A DNA stretch of 64,000 nt from Cercospora beticola (taxonomy: Eukaryota > Ascomycota > Dothideomycetes > Mycosphaerellales > Mycosphaerellaceae): NCBI RefSeq assembly GCF_033473495.1, contig NC_088938.1, positions 186,001-250,000 on the forward strand, in the 5' to 3' direction. The position numbers were made by a program, and so were the translations under genes. Below the pieces are notes generated by a model. The model searched no databases. It saw nothing but the letters and a program-made list of their open reading frames with translations, and was not told the DNA's origin. This document shows, one piece after another, positions 21,332 to 31,318 of this stretch (position 1 is the stretch's first letter; each line of letters opens with the position of its first letter).

Positions 21332-21809
21332 CATAGAGTTTGATTTCTGATTACAATAATCATGATCAAATCATAATCAGAGTTGATTTGATTTTGATTT
21401 CGAGGTTTTTGAATAATCAGGCTAGTCAGGCCAAATCAAGTAATCAAAAGCCCCTGCTCGGATCAGCTATAGACCCACTTTATATGCTGCCTAAGGCTCG
21501 GATTCTAGTCTCTGCCTTGTAGTTCTGCCTCTGTTTCTGTCTCTGCCTCTGCCTCTGCAGCCTCTCTCTGCCTCTACTGCCTCCGCTATCGTCGCTGCTG
21601 TCGTCGATATTATTGGACTCGCTCTTGTCGCCTTACTTACTACTATTACAAGCCTTTACCTTAGGCCGTTACGCAAAATTAGTTGCACGTCGTCGCCGAC
21701 GCCTTTGACTACTGATTATTTTGATTTGATTATGATTATTCAGCTGCGGTTTTGATTTGATTTTGATTTGGAGGGTTTTGATTTGAATAATCAGAAATCA
21801 AACTCTATG
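21332..21809. mobile_element. 478-bp MITE-like element with 22-bp terminal inverted repeats
   Basis: The left end CATAGAGTTTGATTTCTGAT is the exact reverse complement of the right end ATCAGAAATCAAACTCTATG, and the match runs about 22 bp. The flanks are an 8-bp direct repeat TGTACAGG (21324-21331 and 21810-21817), as expected for a target-site duplication. Removing the element restores the CTGTACAGGTGACC seen in the equivalent place of the paralogous units. The interior is rich in TTTGATTTGATT subterminal motifs and a CTCTGCCT-rich tract and has no transposase frame. The 8-bp duplication suggests a hAT-type transposase acting in trans; the class is inference. Confidence 0.85.
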
Positions 21810-22174
21810 TGTACAGGTGACCTTCAAGCAAGCCAGACATACGACGCTCAAAGTGTGTTTCCACTATTCGCTATTCGAAAAGTTGGATCCGGAGACGTTG
21901 TTCAATGCGAGTGGCAGTGTGCAAACCTAGACAGCACTAAGGCAAGACGCGTAGCCAAATGATACGAGCTTCACACTACCACTTACTTGTGTCGGCAACA
22001 CTCTGATCCGTTACCTCCGTCGACTTGTAGTTAGTCGATCTGAGCTCATGCTGTAAGCACTTCTTCGAAGCCGTTTCGCCACCAATCCAAATACAACGAG
22101 AGCCGTAACATAGCGTCGGACTTTCGGTCTATACACGGAAGAAACGGAGGAACTAAGATGGAAGCGCGCCTGTC
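21810..22174. other. Spacer between the inserted element and the third miniprotein gene
   Basis: Starts with the right target-duplication copy and the continuation of unit 2 (GTGACCTTCAAGCAAGCC), then the upstream region of unit 3. No other gene seen. Confidence 0.5.
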
Positions 22175-22181
22175 TATATAT
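22175..22181 (+). promoter_or_regulatory. TATA box of secreted miniprotein gene 3
   Basis: TATATAT in CCTGTCTATATATGCC, 119 bp before the ATG at 22294; third instance of the shared core promoter. Confidence 0.6.
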
Positions 22182-22293
22182 GCCAAGCTCTAACGCATCT
22201 TCATAGTTACATTTATTACCTCTCGCTCAAAAGGTCTAACAGACACATACAACATCTACGAAAGAATACATCCAATTTCAACCCCTGCCCAAG

Positions 22294-22479
22294 ATGCTTC
22301 GTCAATACCTTACCATTCTCCTTGCGACTGTCTTAGCGGCTGCGACGGTCAATGCGGTGGGATGCTGTGTTCTACCGGATCCAGATGGAGGATGCGCATC
22401 TACCGATGATGCGGATGGATGTGCTCAAGCTGGCGCAGCTTGGACAGGAACGCCTTGCGGAACCACTTGCGGAAAGTAA
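22294..22479 (+). CDS. Small secreted six-cysteine protein 3
   Basis: 61 residues. Signal peptide MLRQYLTILLATVLAAATVN, mature region CC-x8-C-x8-C-x11-C-x3-C, ending CGK. It keeps the AGAAW equivalent of the AGG(T/S)(W/Y) motif in the other copies; the x11 spacing between Cys4 and Cys5 is invariant in all three. The stop codon TAA overlaps the conserved 3' splice donor (AA|GTAAGC). If that intron is removed at its first acceptor the frame would run on about 13 codons (FLQVTVRSRLGE); at the next acceptor it stops at once after Lys. The unspliced form is reported. Confidence 0.8.
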   Translation: MLRQYLTILLATVLAAATVNAVGCCVLPDPDGGCASTDDADGCAQAGAAWTGTPCGTTCGK

Positions 22480-23127
22480 GCAGTTCGGCATTTCGCCAGT
22501 ATTCAAGATTCCTAACAGGTTCCTACAGGTGACCGTTCGAAGCAGGCTGGGCGAATGAGACTCAAGGTGGTTTATAATGTGCCCGTCAAGATTGAAGCAC
22601 AAGTCGATGGTCCAAGCTCGAGCGAGGTATGCAGCCAAGGTGTCCGGTGTGACCCAGTGATGCGACGATGCTGAAGATCCCTTTATCTAGACTCATACGG
22701 GTAGTCCGGGGCCTGATTCATTTCTAGTTGAGTGAAATCTAGTTACACAAGAGCCTGTACGCATTCGAGGACTGTATTCTGTCGCTGTTTTGAGGAAGCC
22801 CGTCTGCTACATGGCGGTCATAAACATGTTGCTTCGACTGTTTTGTATTTTCGATCATACCATTGCAATGGGTCGGGCCACTGACAAGTTGTGCATCGAT
22901 GCTCCCTGGCTCATCGGTCGCTGCGCTCATCACAAAGCGGAAGAATATCACCTTAGACCAAAATCCACTTCAAGATCAGCCTACTCAGTACGGATGATGT
23001 TGCTGCAGTGTCGTGGGATAGTTTCTGTCGTCGTTGGAAGCATTTTGGAGCCCCTGCGAGAGTAGCAGGCGTACCAAGCAATTATTGAGCGATCATATTG
23101 CAACACATTTTGCAGCTTTCCACATTC
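22480..23127. other. Intergenic, right flank of the miniprotein cluster
   Basis: The first 80 bp carry the conserved 3' intron and tail of unit 3. The remainder up to the tRNA shows no supportable gene. Confidence 0.5.
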
Positions 23128-23198
23128 GCCCGTATGGTCTAGTGGTATGACGTGTCCTTCACACGGACAAGGTCCTGGGTTCGATCCCCAGTGCAGGT
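23128..23198 (+). tRNA. tRNA-Val (anticodon CAC)
   Basis: Cloverleaf elements by eye: D arm GTC...GAC with a perfect A box (TGGTCTAGTGG), anticodon arm TGTCC-TTCACAC-GGACA giving anticodon CAC, and T arm CTGGG-TTCGATC-CCCAG with a B box. The acceptor stem GCCCGTA/TGCAGGT pairs with one mismatch and two G-U pairs, so a slightly shifted end or a degenerate copy is possible. No intron. A 9-T run 44 nt downstream could serve as the Pol III stop. Confidence 0.7.
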
Positions 23199-23241
23199 AA
23201 CAGTCTTCGTCGAAGAGCGTTAAGCAAGCTGCGCAAGTTGA

Positions 23242-23250
23242 TTTTTTTTT
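23242..23250 (+). terminator. T-run, possible Pol III terminator
   Basis: Nine consecutive T residues downstream of the tRNA-Val. The 44-nt distance is longer than usual, so the assignment is tentative. Confidence 0.4.
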
Positions 23251-23407
23251 GGGCGAGGTGAACAAATTTCCCCCACTTCCATGCTTGGCTCTGCTCTGAC
23301 GACCTCTCATTTTGCATACGGACAAGAACAACAATCTTGTGGTTAAGAAGAGTGCCACTCCGCCACAAGAAGTCTTATTGAAATTATTGTATCCATGAAA
23401 ACTAGCT

Positions 23408-23752
23408 TCACCTAATTACCTCATCTCCACTCCCACCTGCCCTCTTCGCCTCCTTCGCCTCCTCCTTCCGAGCTTTCTTCTCCGCCCGCTCCTTCTCCTT
23501 CCTCTTAATCTTCTCTATTGCATTTTGCTTATTCTTCTCGCTCATTTCGGGCGGTGAGGCATATATCCCACCGAAGCCACTTTACCGCGACACTCGGGTC
23601 AGCGAAGCGTCGAATGCAGCCAACAAGATACTGGCTTACTTGAATATTGAATAAATTCCATAAGAGATTCCATGTTTCGCTTTCTCGAGCTTGGAGTCTT
23701 GCTTGGGTGTGCTGTTGTCAGCGAGTGGCTTGCCTTCTGTAGCCGAGGACAT
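23408..23752 (-). CDS. Small basic hypothetical protein, 94 residues
   Basis: Two exons, 23640-23752 and 23408-23579, joined over a 60-bp intron with a GTAAGC donor; lengths are phase-consistent. The product starts MSSATEGKPLADNSTPKQDS, has a small aromatic/Gly segment (GISYGIYSIFNGFGGIYASP), then a strongly basic helix (KNKQNAIEKIKRKEKERAEK and on) and ends GDEVIR. No signal peptide or clear membrane helix. I do not recognise the family. Spliced frame continuity and the single helix argue for a real small gene. Confidence 0.55.
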
Positions 23753-24329
23753 CGTAAGTGATTCCGATTGCGGTATGAATCTGAAGCTTTTGCGAGCGAA
23801 CGGATCTGTATACGTATGCTCTGGTTGTTTCCTGTACTGCAGCTGTTCCAGCGGCTATGTACAGCACTGCCTTGCTATTCATCGTCATAACATCTTTGCA
23901 CTTCTTGGCAGGTGTTGGCTCAGCCTGGTGCAGGCGTCTTGGGTGGAATCCTTTGAGCAAGACAAGTTGGGAAGCTGGATGCAGATCACTCTCGTGTAAA
24001 GTGAAACTTTTGTGAGATCTCCGCAGCTGTTATTCATGAGAGGATTCTAACAAGCTTGCAGCAAATATCCACCACCGAGAAGAACTGTTCAGCCTTATCG
24101 AGTCATCTTGCCATTCTGAAGCCAGTACCATGGCCGACTCTACGGCACGATCATGAAAAGGAAAACTCATCCTGGACACCAACTCAATTCCTTGCCCGAA
24201 TGCCACAACCAATCGCACATGCTCAATGCAACAAGAAGAGCCCAACAGAATCAGCCAATGCAGTCAGACTCCTGTGCCATTCGAGCAGGCTGTATCGCAC
24301 ACACTGCACAACACCGCAGACTTTCCGCT
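23753..24329. other. Intergenic
   Basis: Upstream region of the small basic gene and 3' flank of the first membrane-family paralog. No feature recognised. Confidence 0.5.
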
Positions 24330-25420
24330 CTACCTCCTGACCTCGCTGATGTGAAGATAGACACACCACAAAGGAAGCTGATGTGGATGGCAATTATAGA
24401 CATGGACACGATCAATCGCTCTCCATCCTAGGCTGTCCTTATGCTGGGCGAGAAGCCATGCCACGCCTTTGCCATGGATCGTCCCCAACACTGCCATACC
24501 TTGAGCGGAATCGACGGCATACGACACTCCAGGAAACTGTGTACGTCATCAGCATGAGGCTCATTTTAGCAAGTCATCGTAGAATGGATCAGGCATACTG
24601 CACCGAGCTCGTCAGGATGGGCCTTTCCCGTAATTAATTGCAACTGGCGTTGGACCTCGGGCGTCTCGACCTGGTGTCTGATCACATGCTCTAGTGGCGC
24701 GGCGTTCGCGTTCCGAGCCCTCTTGGCTTGATGATCATATGCCAACCATATTATATCACTCCAGTGCTTGAGAGGTACGATCTGTTCTGGTTTCAAGCCC
24801 AAGCCGTGCTCTTTGTTGAACCAATCTGGGCCGTCATTGTCGACGGCAACGATCGCGCCCTCTTTCACATTCAGCACATTCTGATACGTCGCGCCCGTTG
24901 CAGGATACTGAGGTGTAGAATCAATCTGCCTCACATGAGACTCTTTCCAATTTTTGGGTCCTTCGCTGAGGCCAAGTGCCGCGAGTTGCTCTTCCTCGAC
25001 CTCTTCTGCTGGATAGTAGGAATCACGGGTGATTTCGTCGACGTAGCCATACTTCTCCAAGTCCGAGTACTCCGTATATGGAGTTGCTGGTATCGTTGTA
25101 GAGCCAGGCGGATCCCTCATTCTACAGAGCATGGCCCAGCCCTCTTTGGCGAGCTTGCCTTTTGCGCCGAGGCTAGAGCTTGTCCGAGTTGCCAGTTCAT
25201 CCTTCGGGAACCCGAGCCACTTTTCGTCTTCGTCGTCAACCCGAGGGAGGAGCCGGCTAGAGAGCTGCTTTGTTGCGTCAAATGGTGATGGTTGTCGGTC
25301 CAGATCACCGTCGCTGGTATGCTTTGAGTGAGTGGCGATTAGCAGAATCACAATGCAAGCTACCAGAAGCAACAGGGTTGTAGCTCTGGTCTTGCGGGCT
25401 CGAACGGTCAGTCGTGCCAT
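24330..25420 (-). CDS. Signal-anchored tandem-family protein A
   Basis: Exons 24599-25420 and 24330-24536 join in phase 0 to about 342 residues. A basic N-terminus and one hydrophobic segment (residues about 14-29, TTLLLLVACIVILLIA) suggest a signal anchor. The body shares with its two neighbours EQIVPLKHWSDIIWL, then LEHVIRHQVETP, a (L/I)ITG motif just before the intron, and a C-terminal exon with HGKGVAWLLAQHK, DRVHVYNC and WCVYLHI. The second exon is exactly 207 nt, as in paralog B. The family is not one I can name. Topology suggests a secreted or luminal/surface domain; two conserved Cys in the last exon could pair. Function unknown. Confidence 0.75.
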
Positions 25421-25678
25421 GGCTGCAGTGTTGATTGGTGTCTCAAGAGTAGTTGGAGATTCAAATGATTTGGATATTTGTGATCAATACTTATGGAGGA
25501 AAGTGCAGTATAAGTGCGCCGCTGGCGAGATCATCTGAGAAGCTCGACATGATGACCATTGCACACGCGCACACGCTCGAAAATGACACGATATCGTTCG
25601 CATGAGCCGACTCTGGTGACCTAGTCACTCAGCTCGACCGCCCGAAATCCAGCAAAGACAGAATGTCACTATTCCCCC

Positions 25679-26841
25679 TTAAGCTGGAACGATGTGCATG
25701 TAGATGCACCACTGCGCGTCACCATCAGGAAACTTAGGGCAGTTGAAGACGTTGATACGATCGACAGTTCTGACTCCCAGGTTCAATTTGTGCTGAGCGA
25801 GGAACCACCCGACACCTTTTCCATGAGGTAATCCCAAGATTGCGAGAGCCTCAGAGGTCAAAATTGGGTACGACCGACCTGGCCACTGATGCACAAAGTT
25901 AGCGCAAGATCTTCTAGAATCGGGACAAATCCTGAACTTACCGTGCCTACGTGCTCCACGTCGGTGCCAGTGATGTCTTGCAGCATAGTCTTGACTGCAG
26001 GAGTTTTGATATGGTAACGAATAACATGCTCCAGCAGTTTTGTTGGCCGGGCCTGCTGAATGTTGAACTCGAGCCAATGGTTGTATGTCAACCACGCTAC
26101 ATCGCTCCATCTCTGCAGCGGGACGATCTGTTCGGGTGTCAAACCCAAATCTTCATTCTCCACCATGTAAGCCGGAGACCAATTGCTTGCAGCAATAATC
26201 ATTCCATCTTGAAGGTTAACGTGATTCGTATATTGGCCCTGCGTCGTTTCCCATTCCGCATTACCGGCATGGTAGTTACTCATAGTCGTCCATCGCGCAC
26301 GGTCTGCGCTAACCCCGATCTGATCGAACCAGCTCGTGTCGACATTGAAAGGGGTCTCTCCAAGGACTTTGTTGTGGCTCATGTCAGGGTCCCAGCCATA
26401 CTCTTCGTAGAGATCTCGAAATACTACGAAATCGCTCTGTGGCACATGCTCGTCTGATCCTGGAACCCCGATCTGTGCTATCATCATGCATCGCATGATA
26501 AGTCCCTCTTTCACAAGTTTTCCTCTTGGGCTGAGCTGCTGATTGTTGTCCAGCAAGTTTATCGTTGAGAGGTCGTACCATCCTGGAACCGAGTCGCCTG
26601 GAGTGCGCTCGACGAGGAGGCTAGATAGCCATGCCGTAGTGTCGTCACCCTGGGTATTGACGTGTTCGATGTCGAGTTCAGGTTCCAAAGGGAGGTCGAG
26701 GGCAGGCCCAGTAGATTCGATTTCGTGAATGGGGTGATGAGAAATTGACCCAACCTGGAGAATGAACCATACTGCCAATATCAGAACAGCGCACCAGAGC
26801 ACAATGCGCCCCTGATTGGTGTTGTGTGAAGACTTCGCCAT
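25679..26841 (-). CDS. Signal-anchored tandem-family protein B
   Basis: Exons 25942-26841 and 25679-25885 (56-bp intron, GTAAGT donor, CAG acceptor) give about 368 residues. A hydrophobic segment at about 13-31 (VLWCAVLILAVWFILQVG) follows a short hydrophilic start. Family motifs are intact: LTPEQIVPLQRWSDVAWLTY, LLEHVIRYHIKTP, ITGTD before the intron, then WPGRSYP, HGKGVGWFLAQHK, DRINVFNC and WCIYMHIV. The intron position and phase equal those of A and C. It lies 259 bp upstream of A on the same strand, consistent with tandem duplication. Function unknown. Confidence 0.75.
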
Positions 26842-27645
26842 CTTGGTTGATGGCCGTTGTCTGTTGATATGTCGTCGATGCTGTGGTCGTGTCGATGCAA
26901 TCGACTTGGCTAGCCTTTGTCGAAGGCAAGAATGAGTGGTAATGTTGTTGAAATGGTTTAGGGAGGCCGGACGTCGCAGGTCAAAGTCATGTCTTACATC
27001 TGCTTCACGTGCTCAGGGCGTTGGGTGACTGAAAGAAAGTCGTCTTATGATAAAGATGTCACATTTGTTACATGGCTATGCTCACAAGACCAACAGGATC
27101 TCGAGCCCTTTCACATGTGAAGATTCATCGGACTCAAACTTCCAGATTCCAGATCAATGCTGGTAAGGCACATGATTTGACTCACCTACTGAGGTGCCCA
27201 AGAAGTTCACAGCATTCACATAGCATCGAGCTGAACACAATCCCTCGGTCGTTCAGCCACCCTCGACAATGGCCCTGCCAGTAAAGTCAGGAAGATAGAG
27301 AAAAGTGCAAGAGCTGATGGGAAACTGTCGTCCATCATTTGTGTAGATGCACATTACCAGAAGGTTCTGCAACATGCCTGTGTGCCCTCCTTTTATCCCC
27401 AAAACACCCAAAAAGTCCCAACCCAAGCTCAGCCGTCGAGCTAAGTCGACAAGCTATCTCAAGTGCGCAGGTCAGACGCCAGAACCTGCCACACTACCTT
27501 TATTCCCACCTTTTGATCCCGCAAGTGTCCCAAATGAGTGCAGTCGCCGCCGACTAAGCACAATATACAGCTTCAATGTGCATTCCTGAAACGATCTCAT
27601 CCCCATGCACCTTCACAAGTTGGGAGATATCTCCACCTCGCTTGT
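26842..27645. other. Intergenic within the membrane-family cluster
   Basis: About 800 bp between paralogs B and C. A plus-strand Pro/Lys-rich frame (about 27377-27589) is open but has no recognisable motif and is not called. No relic of a fourth family member was noticed. Confidence 0.45.
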
Positions 27646-28763
27646 TCAGCCAGAACCCACATGCATATACACACACCACGTTCCACTTTCAGTCAGGCCA
27701 CAATCAAACACATTCATACGGTCAATCACTCGTGGTCCACCTTGCTTGTGCTGAGCCAACAGCAAGGCCGGACCCCACATGTCAGGGGTGTTGAGCAGAA
27801 CGAAACCCTTTGCCGAACAGGTTTCGAACATCATGCCAGGCCACTAGATTGTCAGATAGAGTCAGCAATGATTCAATGCTCAAAATTTGCATATGGATGC
27901 CATACCTTGCCAACTTCTGCCGCAGTCTTCTTCCCAGTCACAGACTTCAAAACCTGGATTGTGCCTTGATCGGCAATGTTATGCTGGAAGATATGCTGAA
28001 TCTTCGGTGACTTGTCGTAGTCCACTTGGTGATGGGACATCACACCGCGCCAATTCAAGAATACCACATCCGAGAACGTCTTGAGCGGTACAATTTGTTT
28101 TTCCGGAACCCTGTGCCCATCTTTGAGGGCCATAACATCAGGACTGAAAGCGACGAGGCTCACGATGACACCATCTTTGAAGTTGAACAGGCTTTGGTAG
28201 GTGCCTCTAGTCGGTGGGTAGATCTGGCCAGTCTCCTTATCTACAGTCTCCCTTTCGTGAGTGATGGTGCTCTCGATCCAATCATCAAGGCCAGTGCGTA
28301 TGCCCAAGCCCTGGAATGCAGGGTTGAGACCATTGCGAGCTAGATCATTAACCTCTGTTGTGCCCCTGGTAACCCAACCATGGGCCTTGAGCCAAGTGTT
28401 CGAAGTCATGGGGTACCCAGGCACGAAGCGCGTAGGCGGAGTCGGCGTTTGGGCTTGCATCTGACGGTACATCCTCAGACCCTGTTGCGCACGTCGTAGC
28501 CTGCCTTTCTGCTTATCGGTTGCAGAAAGCTGGTCGATTTGTGGGTCGGTAAGCTGAAAGGCTGTGGGTGGGAAAGGAAACCATTCATCTGTCTTGTCGG
28601 TATCGGCACGACTGACAATGGTACTGTTGGCTGCCGATTTTCCTGCCGCCAACAAGCAGGTGTCGTGAGTGGGAACGCATACGGAGAGCGGGAATGCCAC
28701 GAGCAAAGAGAGAGCTGCGATCATGGTGCCCGAGCTGCTCAGACGAGCTGACAACTTGACCAT
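27646..28763 (-). CDS. Secreted/signal-anchored tandem-family protein C
   Basis: Exons 27906-28763 and 27646-27843 give about 351 residues. The N-terminus looks like a cleavable signal peptide (MIAALSLLVAFPLSVC at about 14-29). Conserved features: EKQIVPLKTFSDVVFLNW, IFQHNIAD, VTGKK before the intron, then WPGMMF, LLLAQHKQ, DRMNVFDC and WCVYMHV. It is the most divergent of the three; its LEHVI equivalent reads IQHIF. Between residues 50 and 90 it is Gln/Arg-rich. The same-strand arrangement with A and B and the shared intron show common descent. Function unknown. Confidence 0.75.
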
Positions 28764-29380
28764 GATTGTGGTAGTTTCTTGGTAGCAAGCAGATCACCCA
28801 ATCGGTCCGCTTGTGGGCTTGATGCTTGCTGATCGTTGCTGGTGAAGAAACATGTTGATTAGCGTGGTATACATCGGGAGCTACTTTTCCAAGACAATTG
28901 CTTACAGGTGAGTTCCTCAAGTCACTTTGGAAAGATAATTATCGATGCGGATTAGTTGCACTGCAGAGTCGATGAGGGATGTATCGATGGCAAGGAGCAT
29001 TCGGTCAATTACAGCGAAGATATGCTGGTAAGGTCTGGCCATGTGCCTTGCGGGCATGGACAGATATCTGGACGTGATGGCGAGATCGTGATCGATGTGG
29101 TGCGATACTAGATGCAGAGGCAGGAACACTGACAGTCGTACGACTTCGGTGATGTGCGAAGATCGTGCGTTCTGACCTCAGCACGTGGACCAATACGTGA
29201 TGCTACCAGAGTTCTGTGTCCAGTACACGGCAGCGGCGTCAATAAGGTGACCCCATGCACTACCCTCTTTGTGATATTTCTGTCTGGTTCCGCGGCCCGG
29301 CGTCGATAGAAAATGCTCGACTGCACGCAGGTAAACTCAATGTGGCCCTGAGATCCTGAGACGTCGCAGCAGAGCCTTGC
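28764..29380. other. Intergenic
   Basis: Upstream region of family gene C and 3' flank of the F-box gene; nothing else seen. Confidence 0.5.
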
Positions 29381-31022
29381 TCATATCCTCGCGTCAAGGG
29401 CATCAGATCCGTAGGATATTGCAGAACCGTCTGTCGTATAACCAGCATCCTCATCATCCAGTCGTCCAGGCTTCCTGTACCCGGGCACGTCCTCAACGAG
29501 CGGATCGTTCAGATTCATCTTAGCCTCCTCAGTGAGATCGGGCATTTCACGTCCGTAGAGTAAGCAGTTCTCGATGTTGTCTCTCCATTCATCAATTCGA
29601 GTGCCGTCGAAATCCAGATCATTCATTACAAGATCACCTTCGGGATCACGGAGCAGACCGCGCAATCTGACTTTCTTGAGTTTCGTTAATTGACCAGCAA
29701 CGCGACGGAATGTAGACTCCCATGAACCGTCAAGAAGCTCAATATCAGACAAAGATAGCCTGCGAAGGGATTTTGCGTGCCGTAGGAGCAGATCCACAAG
29801 ATCATCCTCCGTGGTGGAGAAGTCGCTCAGGCCGAGCTCACGCAGCTTTGGCCAAGTTTCTGTGCCAAACGCATTTTGCAGGTCTGGCGCTGGATAGTGA
29901 CGTTTGGGAGCGTACGTGCAAATCTTGATGACACGCAAGTCTTGACCTGAACTCAACCAGTGCGCAAGTAGACCCTGGCCGTGATGCAGCTGTATGTCCA
30001 CTTCTGCCTTCGGGTCTTGATCCTCGTCATCGTCTCGACATGTGAACTCGATCCGGAATTCTCGCAACTCGGTCATGAGGTGTTTGATTATGCTGTCGGT
30101 TGGCGCCTCGCGCCACACAGGTGATAGAATACGGTGTGAGACGTTCGTAGCCGTAAAGTGTTTGATAGCTCGTCCAGACTGCCGTAGAGCCTCGGCGACC
30201 ACCCAGAATTGATCCACTCCCTGGTCAAGGATGGTGAAGTCGCCATAGGGCCGTAAGATGGTGTCTTCAAACAGTTTCGGGTTGGGTACAATCAAGCCGT
30301 CGGCGCCCTCGCACAAGGCCAGTGTGACATGATCAAGCTTGCCACATCCAGTGAAGAACGTGGTGAGGAACGAAAGGTCCACTTCAGAATTTGCAACCTG
30401 TCTTGGTCTCGAACAGTCGCCATGTATGCACTGTACGCTTACCGTACTCGTTCTTCCGAGGAAATGCCTAGCTGGGTACGAACTACAGAACATTAGTAAC
30501 TATGGGAAGCAGATCACGACAACATAGAACTCTTGCTGACATCTTGTCTTTTGCGCTGCTTTACGCACCGGAGGTTTACTTACGATCAGCGTGCTGCATT
30601 GCTCGTCGTCTTGCCGCGGAAGCGGCCAAGTTCAGTATGTCCCAATCTGAGGGTATAGCAATGGCATTGCGAGCCGCGGGACGATACGGATTGACTAGTA
30701 ATTCGCCTTTCCAATCCTCGTAAGACCAGAACTGTCGCTCAAAGCGATCAGCTTGGAAGCAGAAAGAGCGCACGCTCTTGGCCATCGGATGGCCTGCGAT
30801 CTTGCCCAGTCTTTCGAATTGATCTCGTTTGTAGACAATAGAGACGGTATCTAGCATGTGATCAAGCCCAATGCGGGCGAAAAGACGACACACAAGTCTG
30901 GCTTGCAGGACATCAGCTTGTTTGAGTCGTTCGAATATTGAATGGACAAGTTCCGGAGGTAAATCGAAGATTGGAGCTTCTTGCATGTCATCCGGCGCCG
31001 CCGGAGAAATGTTGGGGTCCAT
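29381..31022 (-). CDS. F-box protein, LRR-like C-terminal half
   Basis: The 5' exon (about 30584-31022, start MDPNISPAAPD) holds an F-box at about residues 16-55: IFDLPPELVHSIFERLKQAD, then ARLVCRLFARIG. It ends at a GTAAGT donor. The 3' exon (about 29381-30440) encodes alternating Leu-rich segments (KLRELGLSDFSTTEDDL, RRLSLSDIELLDG, LKKVRLRGLL) and an acidic tail. An intermediate mini-exon near 30445-30485 seems needed to bridge them, but no fully canonical combination keeps the frame, so the join is unresolved. F-box proteins recruit substrates to SCF ubiquitin ligases through Skp1; the target is unknown. Two separate genes, or a frame-damaged one, cannot be excluded. Confidence 0.6.
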
Positions 31023-31318
31023 TTCGGGCTTGACGTGGTTCTTGTGGTAGAGCAAATTAGCGGTTCGATACCATAGCGCGATGACTTGATCAACTCCGGA
31101 GGCCGTGATGGTTGCCGTAGCAGTGATAGAGAAATTGGAGGAAGAGGGGGAAGAGGGAAGGAGGAGAGCAGAAGAGCAGGGAAGGGAAATTACTTGAGGA
31201 GGTTGACTTTCGGGTTCGCTTCCGAGCAACATCCGACACTCTTCTAGAAGGTGCCGTATATATACTGTATATATACGAAAACCGAATGCGACCGACCGTG
31301 CAAGCTAGAATTCCATGT

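Larger units (their letters stand above)
20280..22560 (+). repeat. Three-copy tandem duplication containing the miniprotein genes
   Basis: Each unit has the same order: TATA element GTCTATATAT, CATACAAC leader, coding region, then a conserved 3' intron (GTGAGT/GTAAGC ... TTCGGCATTT...AACAG) and a TTACAGGTG(G/A)CC segment followed by AAGCAAGC/AAGCAGGC. Starts of related blocks are near 20280, 20740 and 22100. Unit 2 is lengthened by the inserted element at 21332-21809. Confidence 0.75.

Noticed and set aside
21500..21600. CTCTGCCT-rich tract as a stand-alone microsatellite
   Set aside because: It lies inside the inverted-repeat element and is explained as part of its interior.
27347..27589. 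Plus-strand Pro/Lys-rich frame between family genes B and C
   Set aside because: Short, no signal peptide, no similarity to neighbours, and placed in the upstream region of gene B.
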